Assembly: GCA_902597675.1 (NCBI GenBank)
Contig: CACJYR010000007.1
Span: forward strand, 1 to 51,846
Length of the DNA stretch: 51,846 bases
From: an uncultured Pelagibacteraceae bacterium
Lineage (GTDB): Bacteria > Pseudomonadota > Alphaproteobacteria > Pelagibacterales > Pelagibacteraceae
Direction of reading: 5' to 3'
Below the pieces are notes generated by a model that saw nothing but the letters and a program-made list of their open reading frames with translations, was not told the origin of the DNA and did no database searches. The translations under genes were made by a program, and so were the position numbers. Positions 8,882 through 18,451 of the stretch are shown piece after piece; the first letter of the stretch is position 1, and each line of letters begins with the position of its first letter.

Positions 8882-9866
8882 TTTGAATTTTCTCTAATTG
8901 TTTAAATGTTTGACCTGATAAAATGTGTTTTCTAGTATCGTCGTAAGCTTTATCGAAATTCTGATGAGTTTCATTAACAACTAATCCTGCTGCAGCATTT
9001 AAACAAACTGCTTTAGAAAAATCATTATCCTCACCTTTAAATATCTTAATTATTTTATCTGCATTAAAAGCTGCATCATTACCAATGAGATTTTCAAATT
9101 TATCTGCATTTATATTTAACTTATTTGGATCAATAATAATCTCAGAGATGACACCATCTTTTAATTGAATTACATTGGTTTTAGCATAAGGTGAAATTTC
9201 ATCTAATCCATCCTCACTATTGACTATCCAAGCAAATTTAATATCTAAATTTTTTAAAGCATTAGCAAATAATTTTAATAGTTTTTTATCAAAAACACCA
9301 ATAACTTGTCTTTTTACAAGAGCAGGGCTACTCAAAGGTCCGATCATATTGAATATAGTTCTTTTTCCAATTTTTTTTCTTGTAGGTCCCACAAATCTCA
9401 TTGCGCTGTGATAGTTGGGTGCAAACATGAATCCGAAATTATTATAATTAATTTGATTTTCAATATCTTTTGGCTCTAAATTTATTTTAATATTTAAAGC
9501 CTCTAGAACATCACCAGATCCACATTTTGAGGATACTGCTTTATTTCCATGTTTAGCTACTTTAACACCCATACTCGAAAGTAATAATGCTGAAGCTGTT
9601 GATATATTAAGTGTATTCATACCATCTCCACCGGTTCCACAAGTATCAACACAGTTTTCTACATTTACTCTTTTAGACTTGTTTCTAAGAACAAAAACTC
9701 CACCGGCTACCTCATCAGAAGATTCACCTTTTGCTGATAAAAGTGTCAAAAAATCAAATATTTCTTGTTCTTCTGCTTTACCCTCCATCAGTAATTCAAA
9801 AGCAGATTTACTTTCATCAAAAGTTAAATTTTCTTTTTTTTTAATTTTTTCAATGAATTGTTTCAT
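8874..9866 (-). CDS. trpD: Anthranilate phosphoribosyltransferase
   Basis: TrpD transfers phosphoribosyl from PRPP to anthranilate. The 330-residue protein has the PRPP-binding glycine-rich motif in CVDTCGTGGDGMNTLNIST, the KHGNKAVSSKCGSGDVLEAL segment and the RTIFNMIGPL motif. Length is normal for a stand-alone TrpD. It lies 5 nt after trpG and overlaps trpC by 8 nt. Confidence 0.97.
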   Translation of the reverse strand: MKQFIEKIKKKENLTFDESKSAFELLMEGKAEEQEIFDFLTLLSAKGESSDEVAGGVFVLRNKSKRVNVENCVDTCGTGGDGMNTLNISTASALLLSSMGVKVAKHGNKAVSSKCGSGDVLEALNIKINLEPKDIENQINYNNFGFMFAPNYHSAMRFVGPTRKKIGKRTIFNMIGPLSSPALVKRQVIGVFDKKLLKLFANALKNLDIKFAWIVNSEDGLDEISPYAKTNVIQLKDGVISEIIIDPNKLNINADKFENLIGNDAAFNADKIIKIFKGEDNDFSKAVCLNAAAGLVVNETHQNFDKAYDDTRKHILSGQTFKQLEKIQNG

Positions 9867-9871
9867 TAATC

Positions 9872-10441
9872 CTAAATTCTTATAAAATTTTTTAAAATTT
9901 TAATTCCTAATTTAGTTTTAATACTTTCAGGGTGAAATTGCACTCCATGTATATGATATTTCTTATGTTGTACTCCCATTATAAGTCCATCTTGAGTCTG
10001 AGCAGTAATTTCAAGATCTTTAGATAATGATTTTTTATCAATAATTAAGCTGTGATATCGAGTGGCTTCAAACGTTTTAGGGAGATTTTTTAAAATACCC
10101 ACTTTTTTTGAAAAAATCTTACTAGTTTTTCCATGCATTAGCTTTCTGGCTTGAATAATTTTTGAACCAAATACTTGACCTATAATTTGATGGCCTAAAC
10201 AAACTCCGAAAATTGGTATTTTTTTATATAAAGATTTAACGATTTTAAGACAATTACCTGATTGATTTGGATTGCCAGGCCCAGGTGAAATTACGATTTT
10301 ATGATATCTTTTTTTTAAAATTTCATTAGCTGTAATTTGATCATTTCTAATCACTTCAACATTCACTTTTAATGAAGACAAATAATGATAGAGATTAAAA
10401 GTAAAACTATCGTAATTATCAATTAAAATTATCTTTTTCAT
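9872..10441 (-). CDS. trpG: Anthranilate synthase component II (glutamine amidotransferase)
   Basis: Class I glutamine amidotransferase giving ammonia to TrpE. The 189-residue protein has IDNYDSFTFNL at the start, the oxyanion block ISPGPGNP, the nucleophile Cys in FGVCLGHQIIGQ and the His-Glu pair in HGVQFHPESI. It overlaps trpE by 4 nt, so the two subunits are probably made by coupled translation. The family also serves folate synthesis (PabA), and in a genome this small one subunit might serve both; that is inference. Confidence 0.94.
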   Translation of the reverse strand: MKKIILIDNYDSFTFNLYHYLSSLKVNVEVIRNDQITANEILKKRYHKIVISPGPGNPNQSGNCLKIVKSLYKKIPIFGVCLGHQIIGQVFGSKIIQARKLMHGKTSKIFSKKVGILKNLPKTFEATRYHSLIIDKKSLSKDLEITAQTQDGLIMGVQHKKYHIHGVQFHPESIKTKLGIKILKNFIRI

Positions 10442-11898
10442 TTCAATGCATTAATTAAAGCTTTTGCTTTATTTATTGTTTCTTCGTATTCCTTTAATGG
10501 TTTGCTATCTGCAACAATCCCAGCTCCAGCTTGAACATAAAATCTTTTATTTTTTGCAACAGCTGTTCTTAAAGCAATACATGTATCAAACTCTCCATTT
10601 GCCGCGAAATAACCAATGCCACCGGCATAAACTTTCCTTTTTGTAGACTCTAGTTCATCAATAATTTCCATAGCTCTAATTTTGGGTGCTCCAGACACAG
10701 TTCCAGCTGGAAAACCGGCTAAAAGAGACTTAAATTTAGAAAATCTTTTATCATGTTTACCTATTACGTTCGAAACTATATGCATTACATGTGAATACCT
10801 TTCAATTATAAAATTTTCAGTAACTTTAATAGAATTGATTTTAGATACCTTTCCGGCATCATTTCTTCCAAGATCTAATAACATTAGATGTTCAGAAAGC
10901 TCTTTTTTATCTTTAAGTAAATCTTTCTCATAAAAACGATCCTCTTTAATTGTTTTTCCTCGAGGTCTTGTCCCAGCAATGGGTCTTACAGTTATTTTGC
11001 CATCTCTTAACCTTACCAATATTTCGGGACTGGCGCCTATTATTTGAAAATCAGTAAAATTAAAAAAAAACATAAATGGGGATGGATTAGTTATTCTCAA
11101 TTTTTTATAAATATCGATTGGTTTTTTTGTTAATTTAGTCTCAAAACGCTGGCTTAAAACGACTTGAAATATATCTCCTAATTTAATGTATTTTTTTGCC
11201 TTATTAACTATAGATAAAAATTTATTTTTAGAGGTATTTGAATTAATTATAATTTTTTTTGACTTATTATTTATTACATTATCTATTTTTTTAACTGATG
11301 ATTGTAAAGAGAGCGTGAAAAGTTCAGATTGGATATCCTTATATTTACTTTTGTAATTAGTAATTTTTTCATCTTTAAAAATATTATTGATAAAGAATAT
11401 TTCCTTTTTTAAATTATCATGAATAATAAGTGTTCTTGGACGTAATAATCTAACATCAGGTAATTTTAAGTCATCTTTACAATTGTTTGGGATTTTTTCG
11501 ATGTACCTAATTGCATCGTATGAAAAATATCCTGAAATCAAAGAACAAATTTTCGGTAATTTATTAGGAGTTTTAAACTTAAAATCTTCAATTATTTTTT
11601 CAATCAAATATTTAGGTTTAACCTTTAACTTAATTTTTTTATTTTTCTTTATTAAATAAGAATTATTATTATTAAATTCCCAAATTTTATCAGGATTTTT
11701 ACCAAATATAGTGTATCTGCCTCTAATCTTACCTTTCTCTACTGACTCAAAAATAAAGCTATTTTTTTCAATTAAAAAGTTATCAATTAAATTAATTATT
11801 TCTTCATCAGTTTTTACTTTTTTTGATGTATAGATTATTTGATTTTCGTTGTTTCTGTGTCGAAACTTGAATTCTTTGAAGCTTCGATTAATTTTCAT
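10438..11898 (-). CDS. trpE: Anthranilate synthase component I
   Basis: Converts chorismate and ammonia to anthranilate. The 486-residue protein contains the chorismate-binding motifs SPSPFMFFFN-like (NPSPFMFFF), GASPEILVR, RPIAGTRPRG, LLDLGRNDAGKV, and the C-terminal AGAGIVADS. The order trpE-trpG-trpD-trpC with 4-8 nt contacts indicates one transcript, apparently starting from the upstream ppiD-like gene, with which trpE overlaps by 4 nt. I found no Trp-rich leader peptide or attenuator, so classical attenuation at this locus is not supported. Confidence 0.96.
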   Translation of the reverse strand: MKINRSFKEFKFRHRNNENQIIYTSKKVKTDEEIINLIDNFLIEKNSFIFESVEKGKIRGRYTIFGKNPDKIWEFNNNNSYLIKKNKKIKLKVKPKYLIEKIIEDFKFKTPNKLPKICSLISGYFSYDAIRYIEKIPNNCKDDLKLPDVRLLRPRTLIIHDNLKKEIFFINNIFKDEKITNYKSKYKDIQSELFTLSLQSSVKKIDNVINNKSKKIIINSNTSKNKFLSIVNKAKKYIKLGDIFQVVLSQRFETKLTKKPIDIYKKLRITNPSPFMFFFNFTDFQIIGASPEILVRLRDGKITVRPIAGTRPRGKTIKEDRFYEKDLLKDKKELSEHLMLLDLGRNDAGKVSKINSIKVTENFIIERYSHVMHIVSNVIGKHDKRFSKFKSLLAGFPAGTVSGAPKIRAMEIIDELESTKRKVYAGGIGYFAANGEFDTCIALRTAVAKNKRFYVQAGAGIVADSKPLKEYEETINKAKALINALK

Positions 11899-13313
11899 TT
11901 AAAATAATTTTTAACTCGTTCAATAGTCTGTTGATTTAAAGAAACATCATATTTGTCGTTTAAAAATGTATCATAAGATTTTAATAAGGAATTTTTGCTT
12001 TTAGAATTTTGTTTTGTAATATATTGTTTAAATTCCTCTTTATTTGTATCAATGATTTGTTGTTCAAATTTTTTGACTTTTGCTAAATAAATATTGTTAT
12101 TTTCGTCATTTATTAAAGTAAATGATTTCTCAGGTAAGCTATATAAGACCTCAACAGCATTGATATCAAATTTTTTATTATCTCGTACAGAATTTAAATT
12201 TATTGTTTGGATCTTTTCTTTACCTATCTCTAAAAAACTATTGTTATTAAATTTTTTATTGGTTATTTCATTTAATAATTTTTGATTATAATCAAATTTA
12301 TTTTTTTGAAAAACTAACTCGAGTACCTCCTCTTTAATTTGTTCATCACTTAAATCCGGTGATTTTTGGGTAATATTTTTTATGTTATATAGGATATAAT
12401 CATTTTTATTTTCAAAAATATCAAATTTATTATTTCTTAATTCGTAAATTTTTTTTTCAATTTCATTCTTATCTGTAGAAAATCTAAAATTACTAATATC
12501 AACCGATTTTAAATCAAAATTTGATGTGATTGTTTTAAAATCAATTTCATTGGATATGGCAACTTCAATTTCATCAATCTTGTCAAAAAAAGATTGATTG
12601 AAATCATCTACTCCAATTAAATTTTTAGGATTTATGATTGTGTAGCTGAAATCTAAGTACTCTATTTTTAACTCATCTTTATTATCATTAATAAAATTTT
12701 CTAATTCTTTATCTGTAATATCATTTTTATTTACATAAAAATTATTTAAATCAATAAATTCTATTTCAAGTTTTTGATTTTCTTCCTTAAACAGTTTTGT
12801 CGTAAGAAATTGAGGTGAGGTTGTACCAGCACCAATATAATCAAAAAGATTTCTTTGCAATTCTCGTAATTTAAGTCTCTGTTCAAATCCCGGAGCAGAT
12901 AGATTATTTTCTAATAAAAATTTTTCATATTTAATTCTTTGAAAAACACCATTTTCATCTCTAAAATTTTTATTTTCTTTTATCTTTTTTAATAAAGTGA
13001 CTTCAGAAATTGTCAGATCAAAATCTTTTATTTCTAAATCCAGTAAAGTAGTAGAAACTAAACCAGACAGTATTTCTTCAATAATGTTTTGCTCTAAATT
13101 TTCTCTGATTGTTTTTTCAGGGATTCCCGATTTATTTATGTAATCAATAAAATCTTCAGTGGAAATACTATTATTATTAATTTTAGCAATATTGTTAGTA
13201 TTACCACTACTGAACATTCCACCCATACCCCAAAATACAAATGGAATTATCATTATAAAAACTAACAACCCAGCAAACTTAGTTTTTGCAAAATTTCTTA
13301 AACTACTAATCAT
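11895..13313 (-). CDS. ppiD: PpiD/SurA-type periplasmic folding factor, membrane anchored
   Basis: A 472-residue protein with a short cytoplasmic N-terminus, one transmembrane helix (about 16-34, FAGLLVFIMIIPFVFWGM) and a large Asn/Lys/Glu-rich periplasmic part with the SurA-N-like chaperone fold (about 45-170). This is the layout of PpiD, a chaperone at the Sec translocon exit. I cannot see clear parvulin active-site motifs in the second half, so isomerase activity is uncertain. The gene precedes trpE, as in many alphaproteobacteria, and is divergent from tpiA with 54 nt between starts. Confidence 0.8.
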   Translation of the reverse strand: MISSLRNFAKTKFAGLLVFIMIIPFVFWGMGGMFSSGNTNNIAKINNNSISTEDFIDYINKSGIPEKTIRENLEQNIIEEILSGLVSTTLLDLEIKDFDLTISEVTLLKKIKENKNFRDENGVFQRIKYEKFLLENNLSAPGFEQRLKLRELQRNLFDYIGAGTTSPQFLTTKLFKEENQKLEIEFIDLNNFYVNKNDITDKELENFINDNKDELKIEYLDFSYTIINPKNLIGVDDFNQSFFDKIDEIEVAISNEIDFKTITSNFDLKSVDISNFRFSTDKNEIEKKIYELRNNKFDIFENKNDYILYNIKNITQKSPDLSDEQIKEEVLELVFQKNKFDYNQKLLNEITNKKFNNNSFLEIGKEKIQTINLNSVRDNKKFDINAVEVLYSLPEKSFTLINDENNNIYLAKVKKFEQQIIDTNKEEFKQYITKQNSKSKNSLLKSYDTFLNDKYDVSLNQQTIERVKNYFK

Positions 13314-13367
13314 TACTATAAATTTATTGATCTATAAAAAGCAAACCTATAAATTAAAATAAGCCTC

Positions 13368-14105
13368 ATGACAAATAAATATATGTATTTTATTGCCAAT
13401 TGGAAAATGTTTGGTGTTTTAAATTCGTTAAATACGCTGAATAGAGTTGTTAAATTTTTTAAAAACTTCAAAAAAAGAAAGTCTTTGAAAATAATTTACT
13501 GCCCACCTAGCACTTTAATAGAGCCAATGTCAAAAAAATTGAGAGGTTCAAATATTGAAGTTGGTGCGCAAAATTGTCATGAGCAGGATGTTTATGGTGC
13601 TTTTACAGGTTCAGTCAATTCCTCCATGTTAAAAAGTGTTGGTGCTAAATATATTATTATTGGCCACTCTGAAAATAGACAATCTGGTGAAACTGATAAA
13701 TTAATAAATCTTAAAATTAAAAGTGCATTAAAGTCTGGGCTGAATGTAATTTTCTGTATTGGTGAGACGCTTAAAGCAAAAAGAAAAAAAATTACCAAAA
13801 GTGTTTTAAATAAACAGATTAAAGCAGGTTTGAAAAATATTAAAACTAATAAAAAAATTATAATCGCATATGAACCAGTTTGGTCAATTGGTACAGGAAT
13901 TATACCAAAATCTGATGACTTATTTAAGACAATCAGTTTTATTAAAAAAGAAAAAAAGAATTATAAAGTTCTTTATGGTGGCTCAGTAAATCCAAAAAAT
14001 ATTAATCAATTAAAATCTATTAACAATATTGATGGTTACTTAATAGGTGGGGCATCTCAAGATCCTAAAAAATTTATTGATATAATTAAAAAAACATATA
14101 ATTAA
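13368..14105 (+). CDS. tpiA: Triose-phosphate isomerase
   Basis: Interconverts dihydroxyacetone phosphate and glyceraldehyde 3-phosphate. The 245-residue TIM barrel has the catalytic Lys in ANWKMFG, the His in IIIGHSENR, the Glu in AYEPVWSIGTG, and the phosphate-binding LYGGSVNP. The ATG at 13368 gives a normal N-terminus. It opens the plus-strand run tpiA-secG-pyrG-kdsA-eno. With enolase nearby it probably serves gluconeogenic and lower glycolytic flux. Confidence 0.97.
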   Translation: MTNKYMYFIANWKMFGVLNSLNTLNRVVKFFKNFKKRKSLKIIYCPPSTLIEPMSKKLRGSNIEVGAQNCHEQDVYGAFTGSVNSSMLKSVGAKYIIIGHSENRQSGETDKLINLKIKSALKSGLNVIFCIGETLKAKRKKITKSVLNKQIKAGLKNIKTNKKIIIAYEPVWSIGTGIIPKSDDLFKTISFIKKEKKNYKVLYGGSVNPKNINQLKSINNIDGYLIGGASQDPKKFIDIIKKTYN

Positions 14106-14111
14106 CCCCTC

Positions 14112-14414
14112 ATGGAAAATATATTGTTAATTTTGAACATCATATTCGGATTAATATTAGTGTTATTGGTTTTGATGCAAAAGTCTGAGGGTGGTGCTTT
14201 AGGAATTGGAGTTTCTCAGGAAAGTTTTATGTTTTCCAGATCAGCAGGTAATTTTATGACCAAAGCAACAGCCGTTGTTGCCACTTTATTTATAATTTGT
14301 AGTTTAGCACTTACAATTGTATCTAGAGGAGAATTAACACCTACTTCATCTGTTTTGGATACTATTGAGGAAAAAGCAGAGGATACTCCCGCTATTCCAG
14401 AAAATAATAATTAA
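14112..14414 (+). CDS. secG: Preprotein translocase subunit SecG
   Basis: A small membrane protein of the SecYEG channel. The 100-residue protein has two transmembrane helices (about 3-22 and 53-73) around the conserved LVLMQKSEGGALGIG segment and a short acidic tail. It begins 6 nt after tpiA; the tpiA-secG-pyrG order is the conserved alphaproteobacterial arrangement. A 40-nt gap with a TATAAG -10-like element (14441-14446) separates it from pyrG. Confidence 0.94.
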   Translation: MENILLILNIIFGLILVLLVLMQKSEGGALGIGVSQESFMFSRSAGNFMTKATAVVATLFIICSLALTIVSRGELTPTSSVLDTIEEKAEDTPAIPENNN

Positions 14415-14454
14415 TACTTTTAATTTTCTTTTTTATTCGCTATAAGATACTTCC

Positions 14455-16071
14455 ATGGCGCGATTTATTTTTGTCACGGGCGGCGTGGTTTCATCGTTAG
14501 GAAAAGGTCTCTCTTCTGCATCTCTGGCTTATTTACTTCAATCGAGAGGGTATAAAGTTAGATTAAGGAAATTAGATCCTTATTTAAATGTAGATCCTGG
14601 AACAATGAGCCCATTTCAACACGGAGAGGTTTTTGTAACTGATGATGGTGCTGAAACAGATTTGGATCTTGGGCATTATGAGAGATTTACTGGAGTATCT
14701 GCAAAGAAGTCTGATAATATTACAACAGGTAAAATTTATAACGATGTACTAAAAAAAGAACGTGAAGGAAAATATCTTGGAAAAACAGTTCAAGTTATTC
14801 CACATATAACTGATAGAATAAAAGAGTTTATAAAGAATGATTCATCGAAAGAAGATTTTGTTATTTGTGAAATTGGTGGAATTGTTGGTGATATTGAGAG
14901 TCTACCATTTATTGAGGCCATAAGACAATTTGCAAATGATATAGGAAAAAAAAATGCATTATTTATCCATCTTACCTTAGTACCTTATTTAAAGTCCTCA
15001 GATGAAATTAAAACTAAACCTACTCAACATTCTGTTAAAGAATTGAGAAGCATAGGTGTTCAACCTGACATTATAATATGTAGATCAGAAAGACCTATCC
15101 CATTAGAACATCGTAAAAAAATCTCACTTTTTTGCAACGTAGATATTAAAAATGTAATAGAAACTGTTGATGTAAGAACAATTTATGAAGCACCAATAAG
15201 TTTCTTTAGAGAAAAACTTGATGTTCAAGTATTAAATTATTTTAAACTTAAATCAAAAAAACCAGCAAACCTTAAACCATGGAAAAAAATAAATAAAATT
15301 ATTTTACAAACTAAAAAACAGGTGAATATCGCCATAATTGGTAAATATGTTGAGTTAAAAGATGCTTATAAATCTTTAGATGAAGCTCTTACTCATGGAG
15401 GTATTCAAAATAATGTAAAGGTAAATTTAGTAAGAATTGACTCTGAAAAATTAAAAGTTTCTGAGATTAAATCAAAACTTAAACACATTTCAGGTATATT
15501 AATACCTGGTGGTTTTGGTAAACGAGGAACAACTGGAAAAATAGAGTCAATAAAATATGCTAGAAAAAATAAAGTTCCTTTTCTTGGGATATGTTATGGA
15601 ATGCAAATGGCAATTATAGAATTTGCGAGAAATCAATTAAATTTAAAAAAAGCAACTTCGAGTGAATTTGATAGAAATGGTATACCTGTAATTGGATTAA
15701 TAAATGAGTGGATTAAAGATGGAAAAACTATCAAAGGAACTGATAAAAATCTAGGTGGAACAATGAGATTAGGTTCTTATGATGCGAAATTACAAAATAA
15801 TTCCAAAATTAAGAAAATTTATGGAAAAAAGATTATCAAAGAAAGACACCGACACAGATATGAAGTTAACATCAATCTAAAAGACAAATTTGAAAAAAAA
15901 GGAATGAGTTTTTCTGGTTTATCGCCTGATGGTTTTTTACCTGAGATTATTGAGTTAAAAAATCATCCTTGGTTTATTGGAGTACAGTTTCATCCAGAAT
16001 TTAAATCTAGACCTTTTGCTCCACATCCTTTATTCTCATCTTTTATCAAAGCATCAAAAAATCATAAATGA
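14455..16071 (+). CDS. pyrG: CTP synthase
   Basis: Makes CTP from UTP, ATP and glutamine. The 538-residue protein has an N-terminal synthetase domain beginning with RFIFVTGGVVSSLGKG (P-loop) and carrying the ICEIGGIVGDIE Mg site. The C-terminal class I glutaminase domain has the nucleophile Cys in FLGICYGMQMA and the His/Glu in GVQFHPEFKS. Length equals the family norm. It overlaps kdsA by 4 nt. Confidence 0.98.
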   Translation: MARFIFVTGGVVSSLGKGLSSASLAYLLQSRGYKVRLRKLDPYLNVDPGTMSPFQHGEVFVTDDGAETDLDLGHYERFTGVSAKKSDNITTGKIYNDVLKKEREGKYLGKTVQVIPHITDRIKEFIKNDSSKEDFVICEIGGIVGDIESLPFIEAIRQFANDIGKKNALFIHLTLVPYLKSSDEIKTKPTQHSVKELRSIGVQPDIIICRSERPIPLEHRKKISLFCNVDIKNVIETVDVRTIYEAPISFFREKLDVQVLNYFKLKSKKPANLKPWKKINKIILQTKKQVNIAIIGKYVELKDAYKSLDEALTHGGIQNNVKVNLVRIDSEKLKVSEIKSKLKHISGILIPGGFGKRGTTGKIESIKYARKNKVPFLGICYGMQMAIIEFARNQLNLKKATSSEFDRNGIPVIGLINEWIKDGKTIKGTDKNLGGTMRLGSYDAKLQNNSKIKKIYGKKIIKERHRHRYEVNINLKDKFEKKGMSFSGLSPDGFLPEIIELKNHPWFIGVQFHPEFKSRPFAPHPLFSSFIKASKNHK

Positions 16072-16892
16072 GTAGCATTAAAGTAAATTGTGGAAAAATA
16101 GATATTTCGAACAATGATAAGATTTGTATAATTTCTGGACCTTGCCAGCTTGAAAGTGAACAACATGCAATGGATATGGCAGGAAAAATTAAGGAAATTA
16201 CTTCAAAATTTGGTCTTGGATTTATTTACAAAACTTCATTTGATAAAGCGAACAGAACAAGCTTAAAAGGCAAAAGGGGAGCTGGATTAGAAGCTTCATT
16301 GCCTGTATTTGATAAGATTAAAAAAGAATTAAATGTCCCTATACTAACAGACATTCATAATGCTGAGCAATGTGCAGTCGTTTCAAAACATGTTGATGTT
16401 TTACAAATCCCGGCTTTTTTATGTAGACAAACAGACTTGTTAATTGCTGCAGCTAAAACAAATAAAATTATTAATGTAAAAAAAGGTCAATTTCTTGCAC
16501 CATGGGATATGGTTAATGTAACAAAGAAAATTTCGGATTCTGGAAATGACAAAATATTAGTAACTGAAAGAGGTGCAAGTTTTGGATACAACACTTTAGT
16601 TTCCGACATGAGGTCGTTACCAATAATGGCTAAGAATGGTTATCCAGTAATTTTTGATGCAACACACTCAGTGCAACAACCAGGTGGTCTTGGAGAAAAA
16701 AGCGGTGGTCAAAGAGAGTTTGTTGAATATTTAGCAAGAGCTGCAGTTGCAGTTGGAGTTGCAGGAGTTTTTATTGAAACCCATCAAGATCCAGATAATG
16801 CTCCATCTGATGGGCCTAACATGGTACCATTAGATAAATTAGAAGATCTTCTAAAACAATTAAGCGATATAGATAATCTTATTAAAAATTAA
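16068..16892 (+). CDS. kdsA: 3-deoxy-D-manno-octulosonate 8-phosphate synthase
   Basis: Condenses phosphoenolpyruvate with arabinose 5-phosphate to KDO-8-phosphate, the precursor of the lipopolysaccharide inner-core sugar KDO. The 274-residue protein has ISGPCQLES, YKTSFDKANRTS, LTDIHNAEQC and FDATHSVQQPGG, the KdsA hallmarks. It shows that the lipid A made by the lpx cluster is decorated with KDO. It overlaps pyrG by 4 nt; eno begins at the next base after its stop. Confidence 0.97.
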   Translation: MSSIKVNCGKIDISNNDKICIISGPCQLESEQHAMDMAGKIKEITSKFGLGFIYKTSFDKANRTSLKGKRGAGLEASLPVFDKIKKELNVPILTDIHNAEQCAVVSKHVDVLQIPAFLCRQTDLLIAAAKTNKIINVKKGQFLAPWDMVNVTKKISDSGNDKILVTERGASFGYNTLVSDMRSLPIMAKNGYPVIFDATHSVQQPGGLGEKSGGQREFVEYLARAAVAVGVAGVFIETHQDPDNAPSDGPNMVPLDKLEDLLKQLSDIDNLIKN

Positions 16893-18149
16893 GTGAGTAA
16901 AATTCTAAAAGTTAAAGCAAGACAAGTTTTTGATAGTAGAGGAAATCCAACTATTGAAGCAGAGGTTTATGTAAAAAACAAAAGTGCAAAAGCAATTTGT
17001 CCCTCAGGAGCTTCTACAGGTACTTATGAAGCCTACGAAAAAAGAGATACCAGTAATAAAAGATATTTAGGCAAAAGTGTATTCTCAGCAATTAATTTAA
17101 TTAATTCCAAAATATCAAGAGCTCTGAGAAATAAAAATATACATGATCAAGAAAGAATAGATGAAATACTTATTAATTTAGATGGCACTAAACAAAAAAC
17201 AAAACTAGGAGCTAATGCAATATTAGCGGTATCGATGGCTGCAAAAAAGTTATCAGCAAAAGTGAAAAGAATTCCTCTTTATAAATCTTTTTTTGCAACA
17301 AAAAATTTTCAATTACCTTATCCATTAATGAACATTGTTAATGGTGGAGCACACGCGAATAATGGTCTTAGAATTCAAGAATTTATGATTAGACCAGATA
17401 AAGCAAAATCTTTTTCTGAAGCAATGAGAATATGTTATTTAGTAATCAAAAACTTAAGTAAATTAATTAAAGCAAAAGGTTTAGCCACATCGGTTGGTGA
17501 TGAAGGTGGATTTGCACCGATGATTAATAATAACAATCAGGCCTTAGATTTGATTGTTTTATCAATTAAAAAATCAGGATTTAGAAATGGTAAAGATGTT
17601 TCAATTTGTCTGGATGTTGCAGCTAATGAATTATTTAAAAAAGGTAAATATTCTATTCACTCAAAAAAATATGTTACCGTTGATAAAACAATTTCAGAAT
17701 ACAAAAAAATGATTGATAAATATAAAATTAAATCCATTGAAGATCCATTTTCTGAAAATGATTGGACGTCGTGGAGTAAATTAATGAGATCTACTAAAAA
17801 AGTACAGATAGTTGGAGATGATCTCTATGTTACAAATTTGGAAAGGTTAAAAAAGGGATTTTTAAATGTTTCATCAAATTCAATTTTGATAAAACTAAAT
17901 CAAATTGGTACAGTTACCGAAACACTTGATGTCATAAGATTTGCTCAAACTATTGGGTTTAATACTATCATTTCACATCGATCAGGAGATAGCGAAGATA
18001 CATTTATTGCTGATTTAGCAGTGGGCACTAACTCCAACCAATTAAAAACAGGATCTTTAGCTAGATCTGAAAGAGTGGCCAAATATAATCAATTAATTCG
18101 TATAGAAGAAGAACTTGGAAAAAAAGCTAGAATGAATAAGATTCACTAA
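16893..18149 (+). CDS. eno: Enolase
   Basis: Interconverts 2-phosphoglycerate and phosphoenolpyruvate. The 418-residue protein starts at a GTG directly after the kdsA stop, matching the family N-terminus (ARQVFDSRGNPTIEAEV). Conserved blocks are GASTGTYEA, NIVNGGAHANNGLRIQEFMI, GDEGGFAP, SIEDPF, VGDDLYVTN, LIKLNQIGTVTE and SHRSGDSEDTFIADLAV, including metal ligands and the catalytic Lys. The PEP made here is a KdsA substrate. Its stop overlaps the ftsB start by 1 nt. Confidence 0.98.
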   Translation: MSKILKVKARQVFDSRGNPTIEAEVYVKNKSAKAICPSGASTGTYEAYEKRDTSNKRYLGKSVFSAINLINSKISRALRNKNIHDQERIDEILINLDGTKQKTKLGANAILAVSMAAKKLSAKVKRIPLYKSFFATKNFQLPYPLMNIVNGGAHANNGLRIQEFMIRPDKAKSFSEAMRICYLVIKNLSKLIKAKGLATSVGDEGGFAPMINNNNQALDLIVLSIKKSGFRNGKDVSICLDVAANELFKKGKYSIHSKKYVTVDKTISEYKKMIDKYKIKSIEDPFSENDWTSWSKLMRSTKKVQIVGDDLYVTNLERLKKGFLNVSSNSILIKLNQIGTVTETLDVIRFAQTIGFNTIISHRSGDSEDTFIADLAVGTNSNQLKTGSLARSERVAKYNQLIRIEEELGKKARMNKIH

Positions 18150-18451
18150 TGCTTCAAAGATTAAAAAAAAATTACCTTTTATTAGTTTCTACTTTTTTGA
18201 TTCTTTATTTCTTTTTTAATCTTTTATCTGGTCAAAGAGGGTTAATTTCATATTTTGAAAAAAAAGAGATTTTAAAAAACTTAAAACAACAAGAATCTTT
18301 AATAATTAACCAAATAAGTGACTTGGAATTTAAGAATTCATTGTTAAGTGACAATCTAGATCTTGATTATATAGAATCTTTGATTAGAGAAAGGTTCATA
18401 TTTGGTAAAAAAAATGAAAAAATTTATATAATTAAAAAAAATGAAAATTAG
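18149..18451 (+). CDS. ftsB: FtsB/DivIC-type septum formation initiator
   Basis: A 100-residue bitopic protein with one transmembrane helix (about 9-28) followed by a coiled coil (about 35-70) and a short C-terminal domain with the [18 protein letters not shown] motif typical of FtsB/DivIC. It acts in the divisome with FtsL and FtsQ. The eno-ftsB adjacency is strongly conserved. It overlaps lipA by 11 nt. In most alphaproteobacteria pdhABC and lpd lie after ftsB; none is present here. Confidence 0.87.
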   Translation: MLQRLKKNYLLLVSTFLILYFFFNLLSGQRGLISYFEKKEILKNLKQQESLIINQISDLEFKNSLLSDNLDLDYIESLIRERFIFGKKNEKIYIIKKNEN

